Assembly (NCBI RefSeq): GCF_900109735.1
Contig: NZ_FOAS01000006.1
Location: 157,342-221,341, forward strand
Length of the DNA: 64,000 bases
Reading direction: 5' to 3'
From: Atopomonas hussainii
GTDB taxonomy: Bacteria; Pseudomonadota; Gammaproteobacteria; Pseudomonadales; Pseudomonadaceae
Position numbers and translations under genes: made by a program. This document shows, piece by piece, positions 54,027-62,064 of this stretch; position 1 is the first letter of the stretch, and every line of letters begins with the position of its first letter. A model generated the notes under the pieces. It made no database searches and was not told the origin of the DNA. It saw only the letters and a list, made by a program, of their open reading frames with translations.

Positions 54027-54767
54027 TTAGCTAATCTGCAAGACCCGTTCCATCGAACGTGCGTTGTCTTCGGCGGTGCGCATCATCTTCACGTTCAGCT
54101 CGAACTGACGTGACAGCGAGAGGATCGAGGTCATCTCCTCCACCGCATTCACATTGCTGCTTTCTAAGAAGCCGGACGTCATGCGCACCGCGCCGTCGGC
54201 GAGCAGTTCGCCACCTTCTTTAAGGCGCATCAGGCCATCGGGGCCTTTTTCCAGCTGGTCGTCTTCGGGCATCACCAACTTGATGCGCTCGACTTCCGAC
54301 ACCACGCTGGGTGCTTCGCCAGCGCCACGAATGCTGATGGTGCCGTCTAAACCGATCTCGACTTTCTGCTCCGGCGGCAACGCCACCGGGCCGGCATTGC
54401 CCATCACCGGCAAACCATCGCCGGTGCGCAGCATGCCCACGGCATCGATGATCATGCTGGCGGTGCGCACGTAAGCCTCGCTGCCATCCGGCGCCTGCAC
54501 GGCCACCCAGCCTTTGCCGCTGATGGCAATGTCCAGATCGCGTCCGGTTTCTTGCAAGCTGCCGGGCTGTAAATCGGTGCCGGGGCGCTCGCTCATGCTC
54601 ATCACGCGGCTGGGGTAGCCGGGGCCAAATACCTGCATGGCGCGCGCTTGCTCGAAGTCGCGACGAAACCCTGAGGTATTTACGTTGGCCAAGTTATTGG
54701 CATGGGCACGTTGTGCCAGGGTGTTTTGCTGGGCGCCGGTCATGGCTACATAGAGCATTCGGTCCAC
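54027..54767 (-). CDS. flgF: Flagellar proximal rod protein FlgF
   Basis: 246 aa from a GTG start at 54767, with AGGAGG seven bases away. MDRMLYVAMTGAQQNTLAQRAHANNLANVNTSGFRRD, LDIAISGKGWVAVQAPDGSEAYVRTAS and SSNVNAVEEMTSILSLSRQFELNVKMMRTAEDNARSMERVLQIS are the rod-protein signatures. First gene of the flgF-G-H-I-J-K-L operon with its own sigma-54 promoter. Confidence 0.95.
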   Translation of the reverse strand: MDRMLYVAMTGAQQNTLAQRAHANNLANVNTSGFRRDFEQARAMQVFGPGYPSRVMSMSERPGTDLQPGSLQETGRDLDIAISGKGWVAVQAPDGSEAYVRTASMIIDAVGMLRTGDGLPVMGNAGPVALPPEQKVEIGLDGTISIRGAGEAPSVVSEVERIKLVMPEDDQLEKGPDGLMRLKEGGELLADGAVRMTSGFLESSNVNAVEEMTSILSLSRQFELNVKMMRTAEDNARSMERVLQIS

Positions 54768-54817
54768 GGCTTGTCCTCCTCGTCAGCCCACGGGCTGGAA
54801 TCACGTACAAGGAGTAG

Positions 54818-54833
54818 AGCAAGGCCTATGCCA
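54818..54833 (-). promoter_or_regulatory. Sigma-54 promoter of flgFGHIJKL
   Basis: Minus strand TGGCATAGGCCTTGCT: GG-N10-GC with a good CTTGC at -12. 50-66 bp before the flgF GTG. A GCGGCAAG cluster lies about 85-110 bp further upstream. Confidence 0.82.
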
Positions 54834-54916
54834 ATGCCGAAATATTTCGCAACGTGCTGATTTATATGGATTTATTTCAAGGAATGACGCCAGCACAGGC
54901 AGTCACAGCGAGAAAG

Positions 54917-54944
54917 GCGGCAGGCGTCTGCCGCAAGCGGCAAG
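54917..54944. promoter_or_regulatory. GCGGCAAG site cluster upstream of flgF
   Basis: Plus strand GCGGCAG (54917-54923), four bases, CTGCCGC (54928-54934), AA, GCGGCAAG (54937-54944): three related sites in alternating orientation, the right pair forming a TGCCGC-AA-GCGGCA palindrome. Same motif as upstream of fliK and flgB. Confidence 0.55.
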
Positions 54945-54973
54945 CCGTTTCAGGCGAGATAAATAGAGCAGAG

Positions 54974-55012
54974 AAAACGCCCTAGGCACTGAATAACCCA
55001 GCACCTAGGGCG
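54974..55012 (-). terminator. Terminator of flgBCDE
   Basis: Minus strand 14-bp stem (54978-54991 with 54999-55012, two G-T pairs), 7-base loop, then TTTT. It separates flgE from the flgF promoter. Confidence 0.88.
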
Positions 55013-55020
55013 ATTGTGGC

Positions 55021-56349
55021 TTAACGAATGTTAATCAGCGTTTGGGTGACGGTGTCTTCGGTCTGGATGGTTTTGGCGTTGGCCTGATAGTTACGCTGGG
55101 CGACGATCAGGTTGACCAGCTCATCCGACAGCTCGACGTTAGATTGCTCCAACGCACCAGACTGCAAAGCACCCAAGGTGCCGGTACGCGGAGTGCCCTC
55201 TACAGCGGGGCCAGAACTAAACGACTCGGCCCAAGCAGTTTTACCAATCGGCGTTAAGCCCTGCACGTTGGCAAAACTGGCCAAGATGACCTGCCCTTGC
55301 ACGCGCGACTGACCGTTGGTGTAACGGGCAAACACAATGCCGGTGTCGTCAATTTCAAGCCCCGACAACTCACCGGTGGTGTAGCCATCTTGCACCACAC
55401 GGTTGACCGCAAACGCCGCCGCATACTGACTGCTATTGCGGATATCGAAGTTAAAGGTCAGCGGCGTAGCCGCACCGTTAGTCAGCGGCGCGTTAATGCC
55501 AATGATGCCGGCCGCCACACCCGCCGAGGCATTGGCTGAAAGCGGTGTCGTTGCCGTGATCGCACCAGAGGATGAGTACTGCGTGGTAAACATCGGCACC
55601 TGCGGCGCGGTGTCGTGCAGCGCCGTGCCATCCAACGTCATGTACACATCCCAGGTATTGGTGGTGCCCGGCTGCAGCACGTAGTACTGCGACAACACGT
55701 GGGAGTTACCTAAACTGTCGTACACATTAACGGACGTCGCCGAGTTATAGGTTTGCGGGTTGGTCGGGTCAAACACCGCGCGCGCTGCGGCTAAACCGGC
55801 CGCACCACCACCAGCGGTGGTGTACGCATCGTTATACAAGGTGGGCACCGTGCTGGCGGCATTCAGGTTCATACCTTGCGTAACGCCTGTGGTCGCTCGC
55901 GGCGCTTGGCTGGCGGTATCCACGCGCAAGTCGGTACGCACGCCGTTGATCACGTTGCCGTTGGCGTCGGCCCCGTAGCCCTGTAAGCGATAACCGAAGT
56001 TATTCACCATGTAGCCTTCGCGGTCGGTACCAAAATAACCAGCGCGGGTGTAGGTGACCTCACCGTTGTTGCTGGTGACAAAGAAGCCGTTGCCGTTAAT
56101 CGCTAAATCAAGGCTGTTCTGAGTGAAGTTAATGTTGCCTTGGTTAAACAGCTGCGACACATCCGAGAGCAACACGCCACTGCCCTTAGGAATGCTACCG
56201 CTGCCCGTGGTGGACGCCGCATACACATCGGCGAACTCGGCCCGCGACTGTTTAAAACCCACGGTGCCGGCGTTAGCGATGTTGTTACCGGTTACGTTGA
56301 GGTCACTGGAAGCAGCGCGAATACCGCTTAAACCTGTATTAAATGCCAT
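55021..56349 (-). CDS. flgE: Flagellar hook protein FlgE
   Basis: 442 aa. MAFNTGLSGIRAASSDLNVTGNNIANAGTVGFKQSRAEFADVYA at the N terminus, SLDLAINGNGFFVTSNNGEVTYTRAGYFGTDREGYMVNNFGYRLQGY, and the C-terminal LEQSNVELSDELVNLIVAQRNYQANAKTIQTEDTVTQTLINIR. The variable middle is Thr/Ala/Asn-rich. Last gene of flgBCDE, ending at a strong terminator. Confidence 0.95.
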   Translation of the reverse strand: MAFNTGLSGIRAASSDLNVTGNNIANAGTVGFKQSRAEFADVYAASTTGSGSIPKGSGVLLSDVSQLFNQGNINFTQNSLDLAINGNGFFVTSNNGEVTYTRAGYFGTDREGYMVNNFGYRLQGYGADANGNVINGVRTDLRVDTASQAPRATTGVTQGMNLNAASTVPTLYNDAYTTAGGGAAGLAAARAVFDPTNPQTYNSATSVNVYDSLGNSHVLSQYYVLQPGTTNTWDVYMTLDGTALHDTAPQVPMFTTQYSSSGAITATTPLSANASAGVAAGIIGINAPLTNGAATPLTFNFDIRNSSQYAAAFAVNRVVQDGYTTGELSGLEIDDTGIVFARYTNGQSRVQGQVILASFANVQGLTPIGKTAWAESFSSGPAVEGTPRTGTLGALQSGALEQSNVELSDELVNLIVAQRNYQANAKTIQTEDTVTQTLINIR

Positions 56350-56372
56350 GGTTCTATCCTCTTACTGCCCGA

Positions 56373-57044
56373 TCACTGACCGATCACTTGTACTTTTGAC
56401 AACGGCACTAAGCCGATGCCCGCCAGATTCAACTGCATCTCACCGCCGTTCTGCCCCAAGGTGACGCTATCAACGTTGGCCGGCAGGTAGGTCTGCAAGG
56501 CATAGGGCTCGCCTTCGATATACGCCTCGGCCTCGAAGCGGTATTTGCCGGGCGGCAGCTTATTGCCGCTGCTATCCATGCCGTCCCACATAAAGCTGAC
56601 TTGGCCAGCTTGCTGGGCACCTAAGTTGACTCGGTTCACCACTGAGCCTGCGCTGTCGTAAATATTCACGTAGGCATTGGGGCTGTAGTACGGCAGGTTC
56701 ATCGAGCCCTTAAAGGTGTTCTGCGTGTCTACTTGCGCCGTGGTGGCCGGCACGATCACCGAGCGCCCCACCAGACTGGAAGCCTGTAGCGCCTGCGATG
56801 AGTTGAAACTGCCGAGCATGCTGGTCATGGTCTTGTTGAGGTTTTCGATCCCCTCAAGACTGCTGAACTGCGCTAACTGGGCGATAAATTCGCCGTTTTC
56901 CTGCGGCGACAGCGGGTCTTGGTTATTCAGCTGGGTGACCAGCAATTCCAAGAACTCGTTCTTGCCCAGATCGCCGCCTTTTTGTTCACGCTGCTGAATC
57001 GCAAACTGATCGAGCACTGAACTGGTGGCATTTACCGATGTCAT
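56373..57044 (-). CDS. flgD: Hook-capping protein FlgD
   Basis: 223 aa. N-terminal NEFLELLVTQLNNQDPLSPQENGEFIAQLAQFSSLEGIENLNKTM is the FlgD signature that precedes the Ig-like (FLGD_ig) domain at about 110-190 (ANVNIYDSAGSVV-like region, FMWDGMDSSGNKLPPGKYRFEAEAY). Cap needed for hook polymerisation, secreted and later discarded. 10 bp after flgC. Confidence 0.94.
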   Translation of the reverse strand: MTSVNATSSVLDQFAIQQREQKGGDLGKNEFLELLVTQLNNQDPLSPQENGEFIAQLAQFSSLEGIENLNKTMTSMLGSFNSSQALQASSLVGRSVIVPATTAQVDTQNTFKGSMNLPYYSPNAYVNIYDSAGSVVNRVNLGAQQAGQVSFMWDGMDSSGNKLPPGKYRFEAEAYIEGEPYALQTYLPANVDSVTLGQNGGEMQLNLAGIGLVPLSKVQVIGQ

Positions 57045-57054
57045 GGCCGGCTCC

Positions 57055-57498
57055 TTACTGACCCAATGTCAGCACACGCTGCATCATGCTTTTGGCGGTG
57101 TTCATCATTTCCGCACTGGTCTGAAAACTGCGGCTGGCGGAGATCATGTTGGCCATCTCTTCCACCACATTCACATTCGGGTAATACACGTAGCCTTGTT
57201 CGTCGGCCGCTGGGTGATTGGGCTCGTAGCGCGGCATCAAAGACTCGTCGGACTCCACCACACCCAGCACCTGCACGCCGCGCCCGGCTTGCTCGTCGCG
57301 GGCAAACAGCGACTGCGAGCCGCCGTTTAACGCCTCTTGCATCTGCACGGCAAACACCGGGTGGCGCGCGCGGTAGGTTTCGTCGCGATTGCTGCTCACC
57401 GACTCGGCGTTGGCGATGTTGCTGGCGGTGGTGTTTAAGCGCACGGTCTGCGCGCTCATGGCGCTACCGGCAATATTGAAGACGCTGGACAGGCTCAT
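57055..57498 (-). CDS. flgC: Flagellar proximal rod protein FlgC
   Basis: 147 aa. MSLSSVFNIAGSAMSAQTVRLNTTASNIANAESVSSNRDETYRARHPVFAVQMQEAL and GYVYYPNVNVVEEMANMISASRSFQTSAEMMNTAKSMMQRVLTLGQ are canonical. Proximal rod subunit, 11 bp after flgB. Confidence 0.96.
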   Translation of the reverse strand: MSLSSVFNIAGSAMSAQTVRLNTTASNIANAESVSSNRDETYRARHPVFAVQMQEALNGGSQSLFARDEQAGRGVQVLGVVESDESLMPRYEPNHPAADEQGYVYYPNVNVVEEMANMISASRSFQTSAEMMNTAKSMMQRVLTLGQ

Positions 57499-57509
57499 GG
57501 CTTAACTCC

Positions 57510-57917
57510 TTACTCGCCGCGCAGGGCGCTGATCAGCCCTTTGAACTTACTGTTTAAAAAGGTAAAGCTGGCTTGAAAATCCACCGCGTTTTGCGCGTAG
57601 GCCGCTTGCTCCACGTGCACATCCACACTGGTGTCATCCACCGAGGCGCCCAACGGGTTGCGGTAGCGCAAGGCGCCTTCGCCGGTGGGCAGGCTTTCTA
57701 CGCTTAAGTGCCGCGCGTTGGTGGTCTGCATGGCAAAACCCGGTTGACTGCGCTTGGCGGCTTGCTCGGCCAGCACGGCCGAGAACTCCAGATCACGGGC
57801 ACGGAAATGCGGGGTGTCGGCGTTGGCCAAGTTGTTGGCCAATACACCAGCACGCTGCGAGCGGAAAGACAGTGCCTGCTGATGAATACCAAGGGCCTTG
57901 TCGAAAGAAATGCTCAT
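57510..57917 (-). CDS. flgB: Flagellar proximal rod protein FlgB
   Basis: 135 aa from ATG 57917, where AGGA is eight bases upstream; the ATG at 57926 overlaps that site. MSISFDKALGIHQQALSFRSQRAGVLANNLANADTPHFRARDLEFSAVL, and the C-terminal VDVHVEQAAYAQNAVDFQASFTFLNSKFKGLISALRGE. First gene of flgBCDE. In other Pseudomonas cheR-cheV-flgA lie upstream; here a divergent HD-GYP gene does. Confidence 0.95.
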   Translation of the reverse strand: MSISFDKALGIHQQALSFRSQRAGVLANNLANADTPHFRARDLEFSAVLAEQAAKRSQPGFAMQTTNARHLSVESLPTGEGALRYRNPLGASVDDTSVDVHVEQAAYAQNAVDFQASFTFLNSKFKGLISALRGE

Positions 57918-57966
57918 TGCCGTCATCCTGTTGCCGCAAGGGCTAAGTCGCTGTTAGCAATGATTT

Positions 57967-57982
57967 AGCAACCACCGTGCCA
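57967..57982 (-). promoter_or_regulatory. Sigma-54 promoter of flgBCDE
   Basis: Minus strand TGGCACGGTGGTTGCT, close to the ideal -24/-12 sequence, 50-65 bp before the flgB ATG. Confidence 0.9.
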
Positions 57983-58035
57983 CAAATATTTATGCTTATT
58001 TTTCAATCTGTTAGCTGAAATGCATAGCCATTTAT

Positions 58036-58061
58036 GCGGCAAAGCGGCAAGGCCTTTCCGC
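58036..58061. promoter_or_regulatory. GCGGCAAG site cluster upstream of flgB
   Basis: Plus strand GCGGCAAAGCGGCAAG (58036-58051) followed by CTTTCCGC (58054-58061), which with the second GCGGCAAG forms an 8-2-8 near-palindrome; a further GGCAAGG lies just beyond. 55-80 bp upstream of the sigma-54 promoter and between flgB and the divergent HD-GYP gene. Confidence 0.55.
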
Positions 58062-58158
58062 CCTCGGCAAGGCTTGGGTGGCAAGGATTGCGGTAAAGCA
58101 TTGCCGCTCAAGGCCGATGACACTACATTGCCAGTACTTCCCTAATAGACCGCACGGC

Positions 58159-59394
58159 ATGGCCTACAAGCGCATTCCCAAAGACGCCGTTATCCAAGGC
58201 ATGTACATCCACGAACTGTGTGGCGCGTGGATGGATCACCCGTTTTGGAAGCCGCGTTTTCTGCTTGATAACCCGCGCGACTTAAAACGCCTGCGCGGCA
58301 GTGCACTAAAAAGCGTGGTGATCGACACCCGCAAAGGGCTCGATCTCGAAGACGACGACCTCGAACTACCACCGCTACCCGAGCCATTACCACGCGCGAT
58401 AAATGGCAAACCCGAAGCGCCGAAAGTAATCGAGTTTGCCGACGAGCAAGACCGCGCCATGCGCCTGTGCAGCTTTGCCAAAAGCGTGCTGCAAGAAAAC
58501 TTCAACCTGGCCCGCGCTGGGCAGCCCTTAGATAAAGCCCTGCTGGATGAGCTATCCACCGGCATTTGCGCCTCGCTCGACCGCCATCCGCATGCGCTAA
58601 TCAGCCTTACCCGCCTGCGCCGCGCCGATGAATACGCCCAGCTGCATGCCTTGGGCGTGAGCGCCTTAATGGTGTTGGTAGCCAAGCGGTTAGGCCTGCC
58701 AGAAGCCCTGTGGGAACGCATTGCGCTGGCCGGACTACTGCACGATTTGGGCGAAACCCTGATGCCAGCCAAGCTGCTTAACAGCCCCGGCGAATTGAGC
58801 CGTATCGACAGCCTGATGCTGCAAGAGCACACCGCCCGTGGTGCAGAACTGCTCGCCCAACTGGGCATCGACGACCCAGTTTTGCAAGACGTTTGCCTGC
58901 ACCACCACGAACAAATGGACGGCGGCGGCTACCCCGAACACTTAAGCGGCGAACGCATCAGCCTGCTGCCACGCCTGTGCCATGTGTGTGATGTGTACGA
59001 CGCCTTAACCTGCGACCGGCCGTATAAAAACGGCTGCTCACCAGCCAGCGCCCTCACGCAAATGGCCAAATTCGCCGGTCACTTTGACGAGAAAATGTTT
59101 AACGCGCTGGTTAAAGCCATGGGCGTGTACCCCACCGGCTCGCTGGTCAAACTCAGCAGCGGGCGCTTAGCCGTGGTGCTGGAGCAACATAACGACTCGC
59201 TGCTCACACCCAAGGTGAAAGTGTTTTTCTCCAGCACCAACCGCACCGCGGTGCCGCAAGAAATCATCGACTTAAGCCGTGGCAACAACCCAGAGAAAAT
59301 CATCAGCCGCGAAACGCCCGAAGACTGGGGTTTTCCGCATTTTGATGAACTGTGGAGTGGTGCAAGAAAGGGGCGGATTTCGCTGTTTGGTTAG
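58159..59394 (+). CDS. DUF3391 / HD-GYP phosphodiesterase-like protein
   Basis: 411 aa from ATG 58159. N-terminal DUF3391 (MAYKRIPKDAVIQGMYIHELCGAWMDHPFWKPRFLL and following, 1-100), then HD-GYP at about 165-345 with LLHDLGETLMP, MLQEHTARGAELL, HHHEQMDGGGYPEHLSGERIS and LCHVCDVYDALTCDRPYKNG. Metal ligands and GYP are intact although HDxGK reads HDLGE. Predicted c-di-GMP phosphodiesterase of the PA4108-like group; cytoplasmic. The start is chosen by the DUF3391 boundary; ATG 58117 is possible and no clear ribosome site is seen. Divergent from flgB, sharing 240 bp. Confidence 0.85.
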   Translation: MAYKRIPKDAVIQGMYIHELCGAWMDHPFWKPRFLLDNPRDLKRLRGSALKSVVIDTRKGLDLEDDDLELPPLPEPLPRAINGKPEAPKVIEFADEQDRAMRLCSFAKSVLQENFNLARAGQPLDKALLDELSTGICASLDRHPHALISLTRLRRADEYAQLHALGVSALMVLVAKRLGLPEALWERIALAGLLHDLGETLMPAKLLNSPGELSRIDSLMLQEHTARGAELLAQLGIDDPVLQDVCLHHHEQMDGGGYPEHLSGERISLLPRLCHVCDVYDALTCDRPYKNGCSPASALTQMAKFAGHFDEKMFNALVKAMGVYPTGSLVKLSSGRLAVVLEQHNDSLLTPKVKVFFSSTNRTAVPQEIIDLSRGNNPEKIISRETPEDWGFPHFDELWSGARKGRISLFG

Positions 59395-59445
59395 GCCTAC
59401 TCTTCACCCGTCATACGCAGTGATTGAGCCGTGTAGCCCTTAAAT

Positions 59446-60843
59446 CTAGCGCTCCAGCAAATCGCGCTCACGATCAAAAGTAATAAAGTACTTATTCACG
59501 CTGCTGACATAGCTCACGTTGCCCATGCCGAGCTGCTCCATGGCCACGCGCTCGACATGGAAGAACCAGCGATCCGGGTTCAACCCACGCCTACGCGCCT
59601 CAGCCCGTAAGCCCTGTAAGCGGTGCGGCCCCATATTGTAGGCGGCCAACATAAAGGCCAAGCGCTCATGCTCGGGTATCTTCGAGCTTTGAAAAAACTC
59701 TTTGCGCAACTTGGCTAAATACTTAGCACCGGCCAAGGCGCTGCCCTGTGCGCTGGCGTAGTCGCCCACACCCACCGCTCGCGCGGCCGCTGGCGTGACC
59801 TGCATTAAGCCCGTCGCCCCGCCTTGCCCACGGGCCGCCGGGTTAAGGCTCGACTCTTTATAGGCCACCGCCGCCAGCGCTAACCAATCGATGCCGGTGG
59901 CTTTTTCCGCCGCCTGTAATGCCGGCTGCACCTTGGCCAAACGCGCCCGGTCGTTACGCCCCAAGGGATAATGCACGCGGTATAGACGCTGATATACCTG
60001 CTTAAACGCCGCATCCTGTTGCGCGCTGGGCTGATAGTCGCGCAAAAAGCGGTCGATCTGGCCCTGCAACGCCGTGGCACTGTCGGGGGTAATCCACACC
60101 ATATTGTGCGTGCCCGGCAGACTTAACCCGGTATCGATACGCAGCTTTTTCAGTACGCCCTGCCAGCGCTCGGCAATCGGCTGCTCAACCCAGGTGTGGG
60201 CAAGAATGCCGGCGTGCACCAGCTCCAGCACATCTTCCACCGCCAGCGATGGATCGGCTTGATCGAGCAACACAGGGTCAAGGCCCTGCTCTTGCAGCGA
60301 GCGGTTGAGGCGCTCGACGCCAGCCACCGCGACACTGCCACGCGGCAAGGTCATCACCTTGCCGGCCAGTTGTTCCAGACGCTGATAACGCCGCGTGGTG
60401 TAGTGGCTGACCAACACCATCGGCACTTGAATTTTGTACGGTCGACTGGGGCGCAATTCATCCGGCAGCTTGCGCAAGTCCATTAGCTCGCCAGGGGCAA
60501 GCAGATCGCCACGGTGCTGCTGCAAGGCTTTGACCAGCTCATCTTTGGGCAAGGGAATCAGCCGCAGGCGCACCTGTTTATGCGCAGGCTGGCCGCTGTT
60601 TAAAAAGGCGACAAAGGCTTCCGCACGTTGGCTTTCCACCCCAATGGTTTGCCCACGCACTTTGCCCGAGCTGTTGCGGCTTTGGTTAACCAGCACGCGC
60701 AATTCGCCGCTCTGGCGAATACTGGCCAAATCACGAAACTGCCACTGACTATTGCGTTGCCACGGATCGAACGGCTCGACCACCCGCGCCTGCGCAGGCC
60801 ATGCCACGATTACCGCCAGCAACAGGCCCAACCATGCCCGCAT
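59446..60843 (-). CDS. mltF: Membrane-bound lytic transglycosylase MltF
   Basis: 465 aa from ATG 60843. N-terminal signal segment MRAWLGLLLAVIVAWPAQA, a solute-binding (SBP_bac_3-like) domain at about 40-280 (GELRVLVNQSRNSSGKVRGQTIGVESQRAEAFVAFL), and a C-terminal SLT domain at about 300-450 with the catalytic Glu in AYKESSLNPAARGQGGATGLMQVTPAAA and FMLAAYNMGPHRL. Cleaves peptidoglycan glycan strands at the cell envelope. No lipobox is visible, so attachment would be by an uncleaved signal, if any. Divergent from tatD. Confidence 0.88.
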   Translation of the reverse strand: MRAWLGLLLAVIVAWPAQARVVEPFDPWQRNSQWQFRDLASIRQSGELRVLVNQSRNSSGKVRGQTIGVESQRAEAFVAFLNSGQPAHKQVRLRLIPLPKDELVKALQQHRGDLLAPGELMDLRKLPDELRPSRPYKIQVPMVLVSHYTTRRYQRLEQLAGKVMTLPRGSVAVAGVERLNRSLQEQGLDPVLLDQADPSLAVEDVLELVHAGILAHTWVEQPIAERWQGVLKKLRIDTGLSLPGTHNMVWITPDSATALQGQIDRFLRDYQPSAQQDAAFKQVYQRLYRVHYPLGRNDRARLAKVQPALQAAEKATGIDWLALAAVAYKESSLNPAARGQGGATGLMQVTPAAARAVGVGDYASAQGSALAGAKYLAKLRKEFFQSSKIPEHERLAFMLAAYNMGPHRLQGLRAEARRRGLNPDRWFFHVERVAMEQLGMGNVSYVSSVNKYFITFDRERDLLER

Positions 60844-60998
60844 GCGCTCATCCACGTTGCGATTATTCACCCGCCACGCACAGACACCTATGCGCGACGC
60901 AAGTTCAGCCAGCGTGAGCCTATGTGCCAGCCGGTTCACGGCGTTTGCCGTGCTAAGCTGCCGCACTTTTTAAGCCCACTTCCCTGCCGGAGCGCACC

Positions 60999-61802
60999 AT
61001 GCACCTGATCGACATCGGCGTCAATCTTAGCCACAGCCAGTTTCATGGCCGCGAAGCCGAGATGCTTGAACAGGCCATAGCCGCCGGGGTTAAACAGTGG
61101 GTACTCACCGGCACCAGCCTTGCCGAAAGCCAAGCCGTGCTCACGCTGGCCGAACAACTCGACCCACACGGCCAGCACTTGGTCTGCACCGCCGGCATTC
61201 ACCCGCACGATGCCAAAGACTGGCACAGCAGCACCTTAAGTGACCTTCACGCTTTGCATAGCAACGCACGTGTCACCGCGGTAGGCGAATGCGGGCTGGA
61301 CTTTAACCGCGACTTCTCGCCGCGCCCGCAGCAAGAAAGCGCCCTGCACGCCCAGCTAGAACTTGCCTGCCAATTGAACAAGCCGGTGTTTTTGCACGAG
61401 CGCGACGCCAGCGAGCGCCTGCTCGGCATTCTGCGCGAATACCGCGACAGCCTGCCCGCCGCCGTGGTGCATTGCTTTACCGGCGAAAAAACCGCGCTGT
61501 ATGCCTATCTCGACCTCGACCTGCACATCGGCATCACCGGCTGGATTTGCGACGAACGCCGTGGCCTGCACCTGCAAACACTGGTTAAGGACATCCCCGC
61601 CGGGCGCCTGTTGCTGGAAACCGACGCCCCCTACTTGCTGCCACGCAGCCTGCGCCCTAAGCCGAAGTCCAACCGTAACGAGCCGCGCTACCTCACGTGG
61701 ATTGCCAGCGAAGTCGCCCGCCTGCGTGGCGAAAGCCTTGAGCAGCTCAGCGCGCACACCACACAAGCGGCGCAAAGCTTGTTCCGCTTACCGGCGCTGT
61801 AA
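60999..61802 (+). CDS. tatD: TatD-family metal-dependent hydrolase / DNase
   Basis: 267 aa. TIM-barrel amidohydrolase: [44 protein letters not shown] (metal Glu), [13 protein letters not shown] and VVHCFTGE (metal His), and [13 protein letters not shown] (catalytic Asp). The IDIGVNL opening and DAPYLLPRS mark the true TatD subgroup rather than YcfH/YjjV. 3'-5' exonuclease on damaged DNA. Ribosome site GGAG. Confidence 0.92.
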   Translation: MHLIDIGVNLSHSQFHGREAEMLEQAIAAGVKQWVLTGTSLAESQAVLTLAEQLDPHGQHLVCTAGIHPHDAKDWHSSTLSDLHALHSNARVTAVGECGLDFNRDFSPRPQQESALHAQLELACQLNKPVFLHERDASERLLGILREYRDSLPAAVVHCFTGEKTALYAYLDLDLHIGITGWICDERRGLHLQTLVKDIPAGRLLLETDAPYLLPRSLRPKPKSNRNEPRYLTWIASEVARLRGESLEQLSAHTTQAAQSLFRLPAL

Positions 61803-61823
61803 GCACTACCCAACGCCCGTCCC

Positions 61824-61963
61824 AGGCTGTGTGAAAACGTCGCGAGCGCAAGCTAGGCAAGGCAAAAAGAGGCGAAAAAGCGCAGTTTACGTGCGGTAAA
61901 TGAGCATTTTGAGCCTGTTTTTAACGCTGCGTAGCCAAGCGCAGTAGTTTTCACACTGCCTGC
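61824..61963. repeat. Palindromic ~125-bp intergenic element, copy 2, with longer ends
   Basis: Ends CAGGCTGTGTGAAAAC and GTTTTCACACTGCCTG are inverted repeats with one mismatch. Core 61832-61955 matches the element at 23323-23447 in length (124 versus 125 bp), end sequence and central blocks AGCGCAGTTT and AAATGAGCATT. Inner arms AAAAAGAGGC / GCCTGTTTTT pair too, so the whole can fold as one long hairpin. No open frame. Fills over half of the tatD-porin gap. Confidence 0.72.
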
Positions 61964-62064
61964 TCCGAAGGTCTAAAGGCGCGTGACTATACGGTCATGC
62001 TTAACTGCCTGCGCCAATTATTGCGCTGCTCGCAGCGCGTTTATCGATCGAGGAGAACAACAAG

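Noticed and set aside
60336..60370. GCGGCAAG with CTTGCCGG inside mltF
   Set aside because: Lies in coding sequence with no sigma-54 promoter downstream; judged chance occurrence of the 8-base motif.
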